Below are positions 7,591-14,797 of a stretch of 20,096 nucleotides of DNA, one piece after another. Position 1 is the stretch's first letter; every line of letters starts with the position of its first letter. The translations under genes were made by a program, and so were the position numbers. The DNA lies in the NCBI GenBank assembly GCA_903912275.1, contig CAIWGR010000610.1, forward strand, positions 1-20,096, given 5' to 3'. The notes below the pieces were generated by a model that did not search any database, was not told the DNA's origin, and was given only the letters and a program-made list of their open reading frames with translations. Origin of the DNA: an uncultured delta proteobacterium. Its GTDB lineage: Bacteria > Myxococcota_A > Bradymonadia > REDH01.

Positions 7591-8289
7591 GTGAGCAGCA
7601 ACAATTCGTCCAAGGGCGGCAAGAAGGGTTCAGATGTGCGTAAGACGCAGGCTCTGACCATCCTCTCCTCCATTCTCGAGGAGACCAAGTCGGAGGCCGA
7701 GGCAGAGCGCGAGGCGCTCGCTGCCGCAGAGGCCCAGAAGGCCGCCGCGGTGAAGGCTGAGGCCGCAGCCCAAGATGCTCAGGCTCGGGCGGAGGCCATC
7801 CGCCGCATCGAGGAGGAAGAGGCTCGCCAGGAGGCCGCTGCTTCGCGACGGACGATGGCGGCAGAGGCACTCCGCGTGGACGACAGTCCTGCGGCTGTTG
7901 CGCCTGTGCGGCCGAAGGGCGGCTACTCGACCGAGCAGGTCGTTGCCGTGCAGAAGAAGGCCGTAAGCAAGGGCCTTCTCATCGGTGTCGCCGCGGCGGT
8001 GGCTGCAATCGTCGGTGGTGGCGCCGCCTTCGGCGCCATGTCGAAGAACCAGGTCGACGCCACCACCTCTTACGCCAAGGTCGCCATCGAAGAGGCGCCC
8101 ATCGCCTCGCCGAAGGCATCCTTTACCTTCACCCCTGAACCGCCTCCCGAGGCCGCCGCTGTTGCCTCCGCGCCGTCGGCGCGACGGGGTGGCGGCGCCC
8201 GTTCAGGCGGCACCAAGCCGGCTGGGCCTGCGACCACGCCTCCCGCCGGGCCGCGTATCCGCCTCGGCGGCGGTATCAAGACCCGCTAG
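7591..8289 (+). CDS. Hypothetical Ala/Glu-rich coiled-coil protein with one membrane segment
   Basis: Not recognised as a known family. The start is GTG at 7591 with GGAGAG 6 bases upstream and a good promoter before it; 232 aa. Architecture seen: a short Ser/Lys/Gly-rich head (1-18); a long charged, alanine-rich helix with probable coiled coil (about 19-96, rich in EAEAER, AEAQKAAA and RRIEEEEARQ); a Pro/Val linker; a single hydrophobic segment of small residues (128-149, GLLIGVAAAVAAIVGGGAAFGAM); then a low-complexity Pro/Ala/Gly tail with basic residues (170-232). There is no N-terminal signal peptide, so the coiled coil is probably cytoplasmic and the tail periplasmic. A role in envelope tethering or cell-surface organisation is only a guess. 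It ends tail to tail with the lytic transglycosylase gene, both stops sharing CTAG. Confidence 0.8.
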   Translation: MSSNNSSKGGKKGSDVRKTQALTILSSILEETKSEAEAEREALAAAEAQKAAAVKAEAAAQDAQARAEAIRRIEEEEARQEAAASRRTMAAEALRVDDSPAAVAPVRPKGGYSTEQVVAVQKKAVSKGLLIGVAAAVAAIVGGGAAFGAMSKNQVDATTSYAKVAIEEAPIASPKASFTFTPEPPPEAAAVASAPSARRGGGARSGGTKPAGPATTPPAGPRIRLGGGIKTR

Positions 8290-9875
8290 CGTCCAACGAG
8301 TAGCGGCTGCCCGACGAGGATGACCTCATCCTCGTCGAGGTCGTTCCAGCGGCGCAGGTCGGCAACCCGCACGTGAAAGCGGCGCGCGATGCTCGACAGC
8401 GTCTCGCCCGCCTTCACTGCGTGGCTCTTCCGCGTATGGCGCGTGCGCTTCGGCTCGCTTGCCCGAGCCCGCTTCGGCGCAGCGGCTGCCGCGGCGGCGT
8501 CAGGCCGCGCAATCTCCACCGCCGACTCCGGCCAGAGCTGGATCCCATCTGCGACATAGGCAGCAGGCATCCAGACCGTCAGCATCGAGGAGACCCGGAG
8601 GGGCAACGTTGGGTCGAGGTCGTTCCAGAGCGCGATATCGGCAGCTGCCAGACCGAGGCGTGCCGCAAGCGTATCGAGGTCGTCGCGATGGTTCACGCGG
8701 TAGAACCAGCGCGTCCGGTCTGCGAAGGAAAAGGGCAGGGCGGGGAGTATCACGATCGGCCGCTCGCCGCCTGCCGCCCGCTCCGTCGCGTTCGCAGGCA
8801 CAAGCAGCTCGCTCTCGTAGGCTGGTTCAAATCCGCGCGGCCACCCGTTGAGCTGTCGCAGCTGCTCAGGCCGAACGCCAAACCGGTCGGCGAGGTCGTC
8901 CACCTCTTCGCCGAACCTCGTCGACGCCGTCCGCAGCCCCGCAGTGCCGACGGCCTTTGTGGCCGCAATCCGCAGCGGCTCCAACGAGGCTGGGGGCAGA
9001 TAGACTGCGTCGCCCGGCACAAGCAGCGTCCCGATGAGCCAAGGGTTGAGCGCGCGGATCGCCTGCGGCGTCGCGCCTGCGCCACGCGACAGCTCGGTCA
9101 GCGTCATCTCGCTCGGGATGGCGAACTCGGCCACCTCCCGCGGCGCTGCGACCTGAAGGCCGCTGAGCCCGTAGCGTTCCGGATTCGAGGCGACGACGGC
9201 AAGGGCGAGAATCTTCGTTGCGTAGCGCCGCACCGACCCGGGGAGCAGGCCGTTGCGCTCGAATGACCAGAAGTCGGTCGGGGTCTGACCGGCGAGCAAC
9301 CCGCGGACGCCGTAGGGGCCCATGTTGTAGGCGGCGAGCGCCAACGGCCAGGAGCCGAACTCGCGCCGCAGATCGGTGAGCAGGCGCCCGGCCGCTTCGG
9401 TCGAGGCCCGCACATGTCGCCGCTCGTCCACACGGCCGTTGTGCTCCAGGTCGAACCCGTCGGCAGCAACCGGGATGAACTGCCACAGGCCCGCCGCTCC
9501 CGAGCGGCTTCCAGCCCGAGGGTCGAACCCCGACTCAATGGCAGCCACCCAGACGAGTTCGTGCGGGGCGCCGACGCTGTCGAGCGCCTCATAGAGCTCG
9601 GGGCGCAGCGTTCCCACCCGACTGAAGAGAGCAGCAGCCTGCCGGCGTCCGGGGCCGGAGAAGTAGGCAATCTGTGCTGCGAGCGACTCATGCGCCAGAG
9701 AAGTCAGCTCGAACGGCAGCGCGGGTTCGACCGCCGGTTGCGGCGACGCGGCAGCCAGCGGCCCACTCCATGCACGCCCTGCTCCGCCTGCCGAGAAGGC
9801 AAGCGCGATCAGGACGAGCAGCTGTCCGGCCAATCGCAGCAGGGCAGGCTCTCCTCCTCTTTCGCGTGGGAGCAT
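8286..9875 (-). CDS. MltD-like lytic transglycosylase with LysM-like repeats
   Basis: Exported peptidoglycan-cleaving enzyme, 529 aa, acting in the periplasm or at the outer membrane. The N-terminus has a basic stretch and hydrophobic core (about 12-33) resembling a signal peptide, with no clear lipobox cysteine. The SLT catalytic domain (about 95-230) shows the catalytic glutamate E114 in AAIESGFDPRAGS, then GAAGLWQFIP, VDERRHV and ALAAYNMGPYGV, all typical of the MltD branch. Four LysM-like modules follow at about 250-294, 319-360, 391-436 and 484-527. The first three are degenerate; the last (AVKAGETLSSIARRFHV, then WNDLDEDEVILVGQPL) is canonical. An Ala-rich, basic linker (459-483) precedes it. 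ATG 9875 is chosen for the signal-like N-terminus although no clear ribosome binding site is seen. Divergent from the AgmX-domain gene. Confidence 0.88.
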   Translation of the reverse strand: MLPRERGGEPALLRLAGQLLVLIALAFSAGGAGRAWSGPLAAASPQPAVEPALPFELTSLAHESLAAQIAYFSGPGRRQAAALFSRVGTLRPELYEALDSVGAPHELVWVAAIESGFDPRAGSRSGAAGLWQFIPVAADGFDLEHNGRVDERRHVRASTEAAGRLLTDLRREFGSWPLALAAYNMGPYGVRGLLAGQTPTDFWSFERNGLLPGSVRRYATKILALAVVASNPERYGLSGLQVAAPREVAEFAIPSEMTLTELSRGAGATPQAIRALNPWLIGTLLVPGDAVYLPPASLEPLRIAATKAVGTAGLRTASTRFGEEVDDLADRFGVRPEQLRQLNGWPRGFEPAYESELLVPANATERAAGGERPIVILPALPFSFADRTRWFYRVNHRDDLDTLAARLGLAAADIALWNDLDPTLPLRVSSMLTVWMPAAYVADGIQLWPESAVEIARPDAAAAAAAPKRARASEPKRTRHTRKSHAVKAGETLSSIARRFHVRVADLRRWNDLDEDEVILVGQPLLVGR

Positions 9876-9974
9876 GAGAACAGTTTGACCATCGCAGCCG
9901 GCGGTGGCAAGCCCCTCGGACTTCCGCCCTCGGCGGGAATGTTCGTCCGCTGCAAGAGGGTTGCCGCTCCTACC

Positions 9975-10977
9975 ATGCGACACACGCCCATCCTCATCCT
10001 CTCGCTCGCCCTGCTGCCGGTCGCGGCGACCGCCGATGTGCTCCGCTCCCCCGAGCAGCTCCGGCAGTTCTGCGAAGCAGGAAAGAGCCTGACTTCGGGT
10101 GATGCATGGCCCGCAGCGCCGCTCTCCGAAGCAGGCCTACCGCAGAGCTGGGCAGCGCTCATCCAGACGAGGAACCAGGCGCGCGAACGGGCCCGCATCG
10201 GGCTGCAGGCCCATGAGGCCGTCATCGCCCCCGGCGACTTTCAGTTTCTCCCCTTCGCCGACGACATCGACCACCTGGTCGTGTCGACCACGGCGGGGCT
10301 CCCGCTGCTCGGCGGTGCAGCGACCATCGTCCTCGACGGGACCTCCATCGGCTTTGTCATGGACGAGGCCTCCGCTGCAGACCTGATTGCGGCCCACCAA
10401 TTGGGCGGCGTTGCACTCAAACTCATCTTCGACTTCAGCCCCATGGCGGGCGAGGGTGGAGACCGCCCGCTCTGCGAGTCCTCGGAGCCTGGCATGGTGC
10501 CCCGACTGCACGGCCGTCTGCTCGAAGCCACCCTCTTCGACCCACTCAGCGATGCCATCTATGCCTCGGTGGAGAGCCCGCACGGTACCGCGGAGCGCTC
10601 CCGTCGCGGCGGCGTGCTGAACGGCAATGCGCTAACCGCCGCGCCCCGTGCAGAGGTCACCGGCCTGGAGGTGGAGGGAGGCCGCCCCCTTTGCCGATGC
10701 CGAGGCCAATCTGCTCCGCGCTGCCGTCGAGGAGCGAATTGTTGGTTGCTATGCGCGGGCCCTCACCGAGAATGGCGGGCTCAAGGGGGCGCTCGTCTTC
10801 GGCCTTCAGCTCGGCGCCGCCGGCGAGGTCGACGGTGTTGAGACCCGCATCGACGTCCTCGGCGATGCCGCCGTTTCGGAGTGCAGTATCGCTCGTCTCG
10901 GAACCCTCCTGATCCCGCGCAGCCCGCAAGCACAGCCGCTCCGCCTCCGCACGACGGTCGTCTTCCAGCCCGAGTAG
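9975..10977 (+). CDS. Secreted protein with AgmX/PglI-like C-terminal domain, apparent frameshift at 10685-10689
   Basis: A signal peptide (MRHTPILILSLALLPVAATA) begins at ATG 9975 and is followed by an unrecognised domain to about residue 238. Read straight on, that frame turns into Arg/Cys-rich nonsense ending at 10841. Moving +1 at the C5 run (10685-10689) gives a continuous 333-residue protein. Its last 95 residues (FADAEANLLRAAVEERIVGC, then YARALTENGGLKGALVFGL and SECSIARLGTLLIP) resemble the AgmX/PglI C-terminal domain, with a cysteine pair at C258 and C303. The break may be a real mutation, a sequencing error or +1 slippage. MFVRCKRV at 9939 is an alternative, less signal-like start. 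The ribosome binding site is weak. The gene is followed by mlaE after 51 bases; a functional link is unproven. The N-terminal domain function is unknown. Confidence 0.7.
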
Positions 10978-11028
10978 CCGGCCGTCCGCGAAGTTGCAGC
11001 CATCTGAGCGAGGCGGTAACAACCCGCC

Positions 11029-11832
11029 ATGCAGACAGCACCTCCGACGGGTTCGAGCCTCCGACGCACGATCGAAGAGATTGGGCAGTCCGGCATCGAC
11101 TTCATCACCGACCTCGGCGCGATGGGGCTGCTGACAGCGCAGGCGCTCCGCTCCACGCTCAAGCCCCCCTACCGCTTTCGCGTCTTCCTCGACGCCATGG
11201 ACGATGTCGGCTTTGGCTCTCTCTTCATCGTCCTGCTGACCGGCTCCTTCGCCGGTGCCGTCATGGCCATGCAGTCCATCGTCGCCTTCCGCATGTTCGA
11301 CTCCGAGCACATGGTCGGCTCGGCTGTGGCGCTCACGCTAACCCGTGAACTCGGACCGGTCTTCACAGCACTCATGGTCACCGGCCGAAACGCCTCCGCC
11401 ATGGCGACCACGCTCGGAACGATGAGGGTCACCGAACAGATCGACGCGATGGAGGTCATGGCCGTCGACCCTGTGCAGTATCTGATCGCCCCGCGCATCG
11501 TCGCGACAACGCTGATGATGCCGCTGCTGACCATGCTCTTCACCTTTGTCGGCATGATTGCAGCCTGGGCCGTCTCCGTTCTCTGGCTCGGTGTGGACGA
11601 GGGCGCGTTTTTCGGCAGCATTGCCACCGACCTTGAGCCCTCTGACCTCTCCAACGGCGTCATCAAGGCAGCGGTCTTCGGCCTGACGATTTCGTCCGTC
11701 GGCTGCTACCGCGGCTACACGGCCAAGGGTGGAGCGAAGGGTGTCGGCGAGGCCACCACCAACGCGGTCGTCTTTGGCTCAGTCGCCATCTTCGTGCTAA
11801 ACTACTTCCTCACAGCGGCCATGTTCACATGA
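11029..11832 (+). CDS. mlaE: MlaE-like ABC transporter permease
   Basis: Inner-membrane permease of an MCE-type phospholipid transporter, 267 aa, normal length. The family signatures are clear: a membrane segment from FGSLFIVLLTGSFAGAVMAMQS, ALTLTRELGPVFTALMVTGR, and the conserved loop GTMRVTEQIDAMEVMAVDP followed by APRIVA. Further helices follow, and the C-terminal part reads YRGYTAKGGAKGVGEATTNAVV, also typical of the family. Start ATG 11029, with GAGGCGG about 14 bases upstream, slightly far. The stop codon overlaps the ATG of a 12-codon minicistron that leads into the MCE gene. The ATPase gene mlaF, usually next to mlaE, is absent here. Direction of lipid transport cannot be inferred. 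Confidence 0.93.
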   Translation: MQTAPPTGSSLRRTIEEIGQSGIDFITDLGAMGLLTAQALRSTLKPPYRFRVFLDAMDDVGFGSLFIVLLTGSFAGAVMAMQSIVAFRMFDSEHMVGSAVALTLTRELGPVFTALMVTGRNASAMATTLGTMRVTEQIDAMEVMAVDPVQYLIAPRIVATTLMMPLLTMLFTFVGMIAAWAVSVLWLGVDEGAFFGSIATDLEPSDLSNGVIKAAVFGLTISSVGCYRGYTAKGGAKGVGEATTNAVVFGSVAIFVLNYFLTAAMFT

Positions 11833-11867
11833 GTCTCCTCACCTCCGTCCACGGCGGTCGCCTTTGA
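11829..11867 (+). other. 12-codon minicistron linking mlaE and mlaD
   Basis: An ATG at 11829 overlaps the mlaE stop as ATGA, and the short frame (MSLLTSVHGGRL) ends with TGA at 11865-11867, which overlaps the TTG start of the MCE gene (TTTGA). The arrangement would let ribosomes finishing mlaE reach the weak TTG start by two successive stop-start couplings. Whether it is translated is unknown; it could also be a chance frame or a scar of a lost gene. Confidence 0.35.
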
Positions 11868-13471
11868 ACAGCTGGGTCACACCCTTCAAGGTTGGGCTGG
11901 TCATGATCGGCGCGCTCATCGCCACCGTCATCATGCTTGCGCGGGTCAACAGCGACGCGCTCGGAGAACACGACGGCTATCGTCTCTACGCGCGCATCGC
12001 CGATGCATCGGGGCTCACCGCGAAGAGCCGCGTGGTGCTTGCCGGCATCGAGGTCGGGCTGGTGGAGGGCGTAGAGCTCGACGGCCCCCAAGCCATGATC
12101 CGCATGCGTGTGAAGCCCGAGGTGACGCTCTACGCGGGCGAGACTTTCAAGGACAGCGACGGCGTGCTCCGTCTCAGGGATGCTGTCACGCTCGCCAAGC
12201 GGCGCACCTCACTGGTGGGTGCCTTTTATCTCGAACTGACGCCCGGCCTGCGTGGCAAGCGGCTGGTCGACGGCGACGAGATCACCGTGGTCATCTCCGA
12301 GGCGTCGCCGAACGCCATCGTCGACAAGATGAATGTCATCGCCGGCGATGTGGAGGGCATCACGCGTGACGTGAAGAAGGTTACCTCCAACATGGCGACG
12401 GTCTTCGGCAACGAGGAGAACGCCAAGCAGATGCAGCGGGTCATCGACGACACGGCCAAGAGCGTGGAGGTGCTCCGCTCCCTGCTCACAGCCAACCAGG
12501 CAGCCATGGGCCGTATCGTCGCAAACACCGATGCCACAGCCGCCAGCATGCGCACCATGGTCGAGCAGACGAGCCGAGACACCGCCCACATCATGGCCGA
12601 CATCGCCATCATCACCAATGACCTGCGCGGCATCGTGAGCCGCTCCTCCGGCGAGGTCGATGCCGGCCTTGCCTCGGTCAAGGGAACCCTCGCGAGCGCG
12701 CAGGAGGCGCTCGACCGGATCAACTACAGCCTCGAAAACGTGCAGCGGGTGACCGAACGCCTTGACCGAGGCGAAGGCACCATCGGCAAGCTCATCAACG
12801 ACCCGACCATCTCCGATCAGGCGACGCAGCTCGTCACCACCGCCAACGGCTTTGTGCAGCGGGTGACCGATCTCAAGACCGAGGTCGAGTTCCGAAGCGG
12901 CTATGGCGCGCAGGATGAGGCCTTCAAAAGTGTCGTCGGCATCGTCCTGCGACCCGAACGCGACAAGTTCTACACCTTGGAGATCGTCTCCGACCCGCGG
13001 GGAAGCACGAGCACGAGCAGTTCGCTGCTGGGAACCAGCGATCCGACCGAGACGCCTGTCGTGGTTGAGACCAAGAAGCAGACCACCGACAGGCTCGAGC
13101 TCTCCTTCACGCTTGGCCACAGGTGGCCCGTCATGCCGTCGCGCAGCCTTCTCCTCGGGGGCCGCTTCGGTCTCATCGAGGGAACCGGCGGCATCGGGGC
13201 AAACCTCTGGACCTGGAACGACCACCTCGAACTGCGCGCCGATCTCTTCGACTTCGAGGCGGCCGAGCACCCGAGGCTCCGCACCTGGGGCCTCTGGAGC
13301 ATGGGCGCGGTGCTCCCTCCCGATGCCATCTGGTCGCACATCTTCGTGCACGGCGGCGTGGATGACTGGATGAATACCCGTTCTACCGACTACTTTGGTG
13401 GCCTGGGAATCGCCTTCGATGATCGCGATCTCAAGGCCATTCTGCTGGCAGCGCCAACGCCAAGCCTCTAG
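11864..13471 (+). CDS. mlaD: MCE-domain lipid-transport protein (MlaD-like) with beta-rich C-terminal domain
   Basis: Periplasmic substrate-binding part of the MCE transporter, anchored in the inner membrane, 535 aa. TTG at 11864 is taken as start because the product then begins NSWVTPFKVGL before the single TM helix (about 10-26), as in the family; no ATG or GTG fits. The MCE domain spans about 38-146 (RVVLAGIEVGLVEGVEL; VTLAKRRTSLVGAFYLEL). A long helical region (150-340) holds the GEGTIGKLINDP signature (303-314). Residues 345-535 differ from E. coli MlaD (183 aa): alternating hydrophobic, aromatic-rich segments (RDKFYTLEIVSDPRG, RLELSFTLGHRW, LLLGGRFGLIEGTGGIGANL, YFGGLGIAFDDRDLK) that look like amphipathic beta strands. 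This tail may contact or insert into the outer membrane (inference). Confidence 0.88.
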   Translation: MNSWVTPFKVGLVMIGALIATVIMLARVNSDALGEHDGYRLYARIADASGLTAKSRVVLAGIEVGLVEGVELDGPQAMIRMRVKPEVTLYAGETFKDSDGVLRLRDAVTLAKRRTSLVGAFYLELTPGLRGKRLVDGDEITVVISEASPNAIVDKMNVIAGDVEGITRDVKKVTSNMATVFGNEENAKQMQRVIDDTAKSVEVLRSLLTANQAAMGRIVANTDATAASMRTMVEQTSRDTAHIMADIAIITNDLRGIVSRSSGEVDAGLASVKGTLASAQEALDRINYSLENVQRVTERLDRGEGTIGKLINDPTISDQATQLVTTANGFVQRVTDLKTEVEFRSGYGAQDEAFKSVVGIVLRPERDKFYTLEIVSDPRGSTSTSSSLLGTSDPTETPVVVETKKQTTDRLELSFTLGHRWPVMPSRSLLLGGRFGLIEGTGGIGANLWTWNDHLELRADLFDFEAAEHPRLRTWGLWSMGAVLPPDAIWSHIFVHGGVDDWMNTRSTDYFGGLGIAFDDRDLKAILLAAPTPSL

Positions 13472-13521
13472 GGTGGCCCCGCTCGGACGACCGATGCAGC
13501 CACCTCTGTAAGCCAGACCGC

Positions 13522-14073
13522 ATGAAAATCGACATCACACAGCTTCACGAAGGGGCAAACCCCGTCGCATTCTCCGTCCCAGCCGCCACTTTCGAGGCCA
13601 TCATCAAGGAGGTCGACGACCTCTATGAACTCGACGGTGCAGACTGCGCGGTTGCCTTCGACGTAGAGCGCTACGACACCACGCTCATGGTCAAGGGTAC
13701 CATCACGGCACCGGTCATCTTCTCCTGCGCCCGCTGCCTCGAGCGCAACCACGAGACGATGGAACTCAAACTGAGCTGGACGCTCTTGCCCCGCTCGGCC
13801 TTCGCGACCTCCGACATCACCGAAGAGGAGGGCATTGAGCTCACCGCCGACGATCTCGATGTCAGCTTTTACGACGGCGATGAGGTCGACCTCTTCGAGA
13901 TTGTGCGGGAGGCCATCCTCCTCGACCTGTCCCCCGTTCCCAAGTGTCTGGTTGACAGTTGCACGGCGGTAGAGTACCTGCGCGCCTCCGCTGAAGAAGC
14001 TGAGACACCGCTCCCCGACCCACGCTGGGCAGCGATTCGAGCCCTTCAAGCACAGAGCACCAAGAAGAACTGA
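13522..14073 (+). CDS. yceD: YceD family protein (DUF177)
   Basis: Small acidic cytosolic protein of 183 aa, a normal family length. YceD homologues are encoded next to rpmF in many bacteria and are linked to 23S rRNA accumulation. Visible family features are FSCARCLERNHE (C69 and C72), the acidic Y-x-GD-EVDLFEIVREAILLDLSP stretch (about 117-138), and the second cysteine pair C142 and C147 in VPKCLVDSC. The four cysteines could form a zinc-like site. The ATG at 13522 lacks a clear Shine-Dalgarno sequence. It lies 50 bases after the MCE gene, probably beginning a new translational group, and rpmF starts 30 bases after its stop. Confidence 0.88.
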   Translation: MKIDITQLHEGANPVAFSVPAATFEAIIKEVDDLYELDGADCAVAFDVERYDTTLMVKGTITAPVIFSCARCLERNHETMELKLSWTLLPRSAFATSDITEEEGIELTADDLDVSFYDGDEVDLFEIVREAILLDLSPVPKCLVDSCTAVEYLRASAEEAETPLPDPRWAAIRALQAQSTKKN

Positions 14074-14085
14074 GCCTCGAGGCTC
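14072..14085. repeat. 14-bp perfect palindrome between yceD and rpmF
   Basis: GAGCCTCGAGGCTC is its own reverse complement and begins at the last two bases of the yceD stop. In RNA it can fold as a 5-bp stem (GAGCC/GGCTC) with a TCGA tetraloop, 18 bases before the rpmF ATG. No T-tract follows, so it is not a standard terminator. The inner 11 bases plus one flanking base (CCTCGAGGCTCC) recur at 2361-2372, just before the leucine dehydrogenase start. Function unknown. Confidence 0.5.
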
Positions 14086-14103
14086 CATCATCAGGTTCGT
14101 GTC

Positions 14104-14295
14104 ATGCCCCAACCAAAGCGTAGATTCTCCAAGCAGCGCACCCGCACCCGCCGTTCGGCGAACAGCAAGCTCGCTGGCAAGAACCGCAGCATCTGCACCC
14201 ACTGCGGTGCCGACAAGCTCCCCCACACCGTCTGCCGCGCTTGCGGTACCTACCGGGGCCGTCAGATCATCCCCGTGGTCGTCGTCGCCGAGTAA
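14104..14295 (+). CDS. rpmF: Ribosomal protein bL32
   Basis: Component of the large ribosomal subunit, 63 aa. Starts MPQPKRRFSKQRTRTRRS, close to the conserved L32 N-terminus. The zinc-binding form is intact: C31-x-x-C34 (CTHC) and C44-x-x-C47 (CRAC), followed by GTYRGRQII. It sits directly behind yceD, the usual arrangement. In many bacteria plsX and fab genes follow rpmF; here rpiB follows instead, after 35 bases. The palindrome upstream could affect its expression. Confidence 0.96.
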   Translation: MPQPKRRFSKQRTRTRRSANSKLAGKNRSICTHCGADKLPHTVCRACGTYRGRQIIPVVVVAE

Positions 14296-14330
14296 CGGCA
14301 ACGCGGCCAAGGCGTCTCGGAGGTCGCACC

Positions 14331-14786
14331 ATGTCGAAGCCCAAGGTCCTGATCGCATCTGACCATGCGGGCGTAGACACCAAGCGTGACCTCGTTCGCC
14401 TTTTGAACGCTCTCGAACTCGAAGCGGTCGATCTCGGCCCCTTTGATACCACCCCCGTCGACTACCCCGACTTTGCGCAGGACCTCGCCCGGCGCGTTGT
14501 CGCAGGGGAGGGCGCCTGGGGTGTTCTCATTTGTGGCTCCGGCATCGGCATGTCGATCGCCGCCAACAAGGTCGTCGGAGCCCGCGCCGCGCTCGTCTCC
14601 GACCCCTACTCGGCCCGCATGGCGCGCGAGCACAATGACGCAAACATCCTCGTGCTCGGCGCTCGCGTCATCGGTCCGGAACTCATGCGCGAGAACATCG
14701 AGGCCTTTGCTCGTGCCTCCTTCACGCCCGGCAACGACGGGCGTCACGCCCGCAGGGTCGCCAAGCTCAACGCTCCGCTCCCGTAA
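14331..14786 (+). CDS. rpiB: Ribose-5-phosphate isomerase B
   Basis: Interconverts ribose 5-phosphate and ribulose 5-phosphate in the pentose phosphate pathway, cytosolic, 151 aa. Seen: SDHAG (10-14), the catalytic cysteine C68 in LICGSGIGMSIAANK, and the phosphate and ring-opening region ARMAREHNDANILVLGARVIG with H101 and N102. ATG 14331 is chosen over longer in-frame starts because GGAGG lies 7 bases upstream and the family begins at this point. The stop is 11 bases before nrdR. The product ribulose 5-phosphate is the substrate of the RibB domain encoded about 2.4 kb downstream, which may explain why it sits here (inference). Confidence 0.95.
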   Translation: MSKPKVLIASDHAGVDTKRDLVRLLNALELEAVDLGPFDTTPVDYPDFAQDLARRVVAGEGAWGVLICGSGIGMSIAANKVVGARAALVSDPYSARMAREHNDANILVLGARVIGPELMRENIEAFARASFTPGNDGRHARRVAKLNAPLP

Positions 14787-14797
14787 GGAGGAGCGCG

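Noticed and set aside
12209..13351. Minus-strand open frame of 380 codons opposite the MCE gene
   Set aside because: Antisense to a clear MCE protein; composition rich in Asp, Gly and His as typical for reverse-frame shadows.
13468..14358. Minus-strand open frame of 296 codons over yceD and rpmF
   Set aside because: It covers two conserved genes on the opposite strand and has no family resemblance; its stop merely sits on the CTAG at the MCE gene end.
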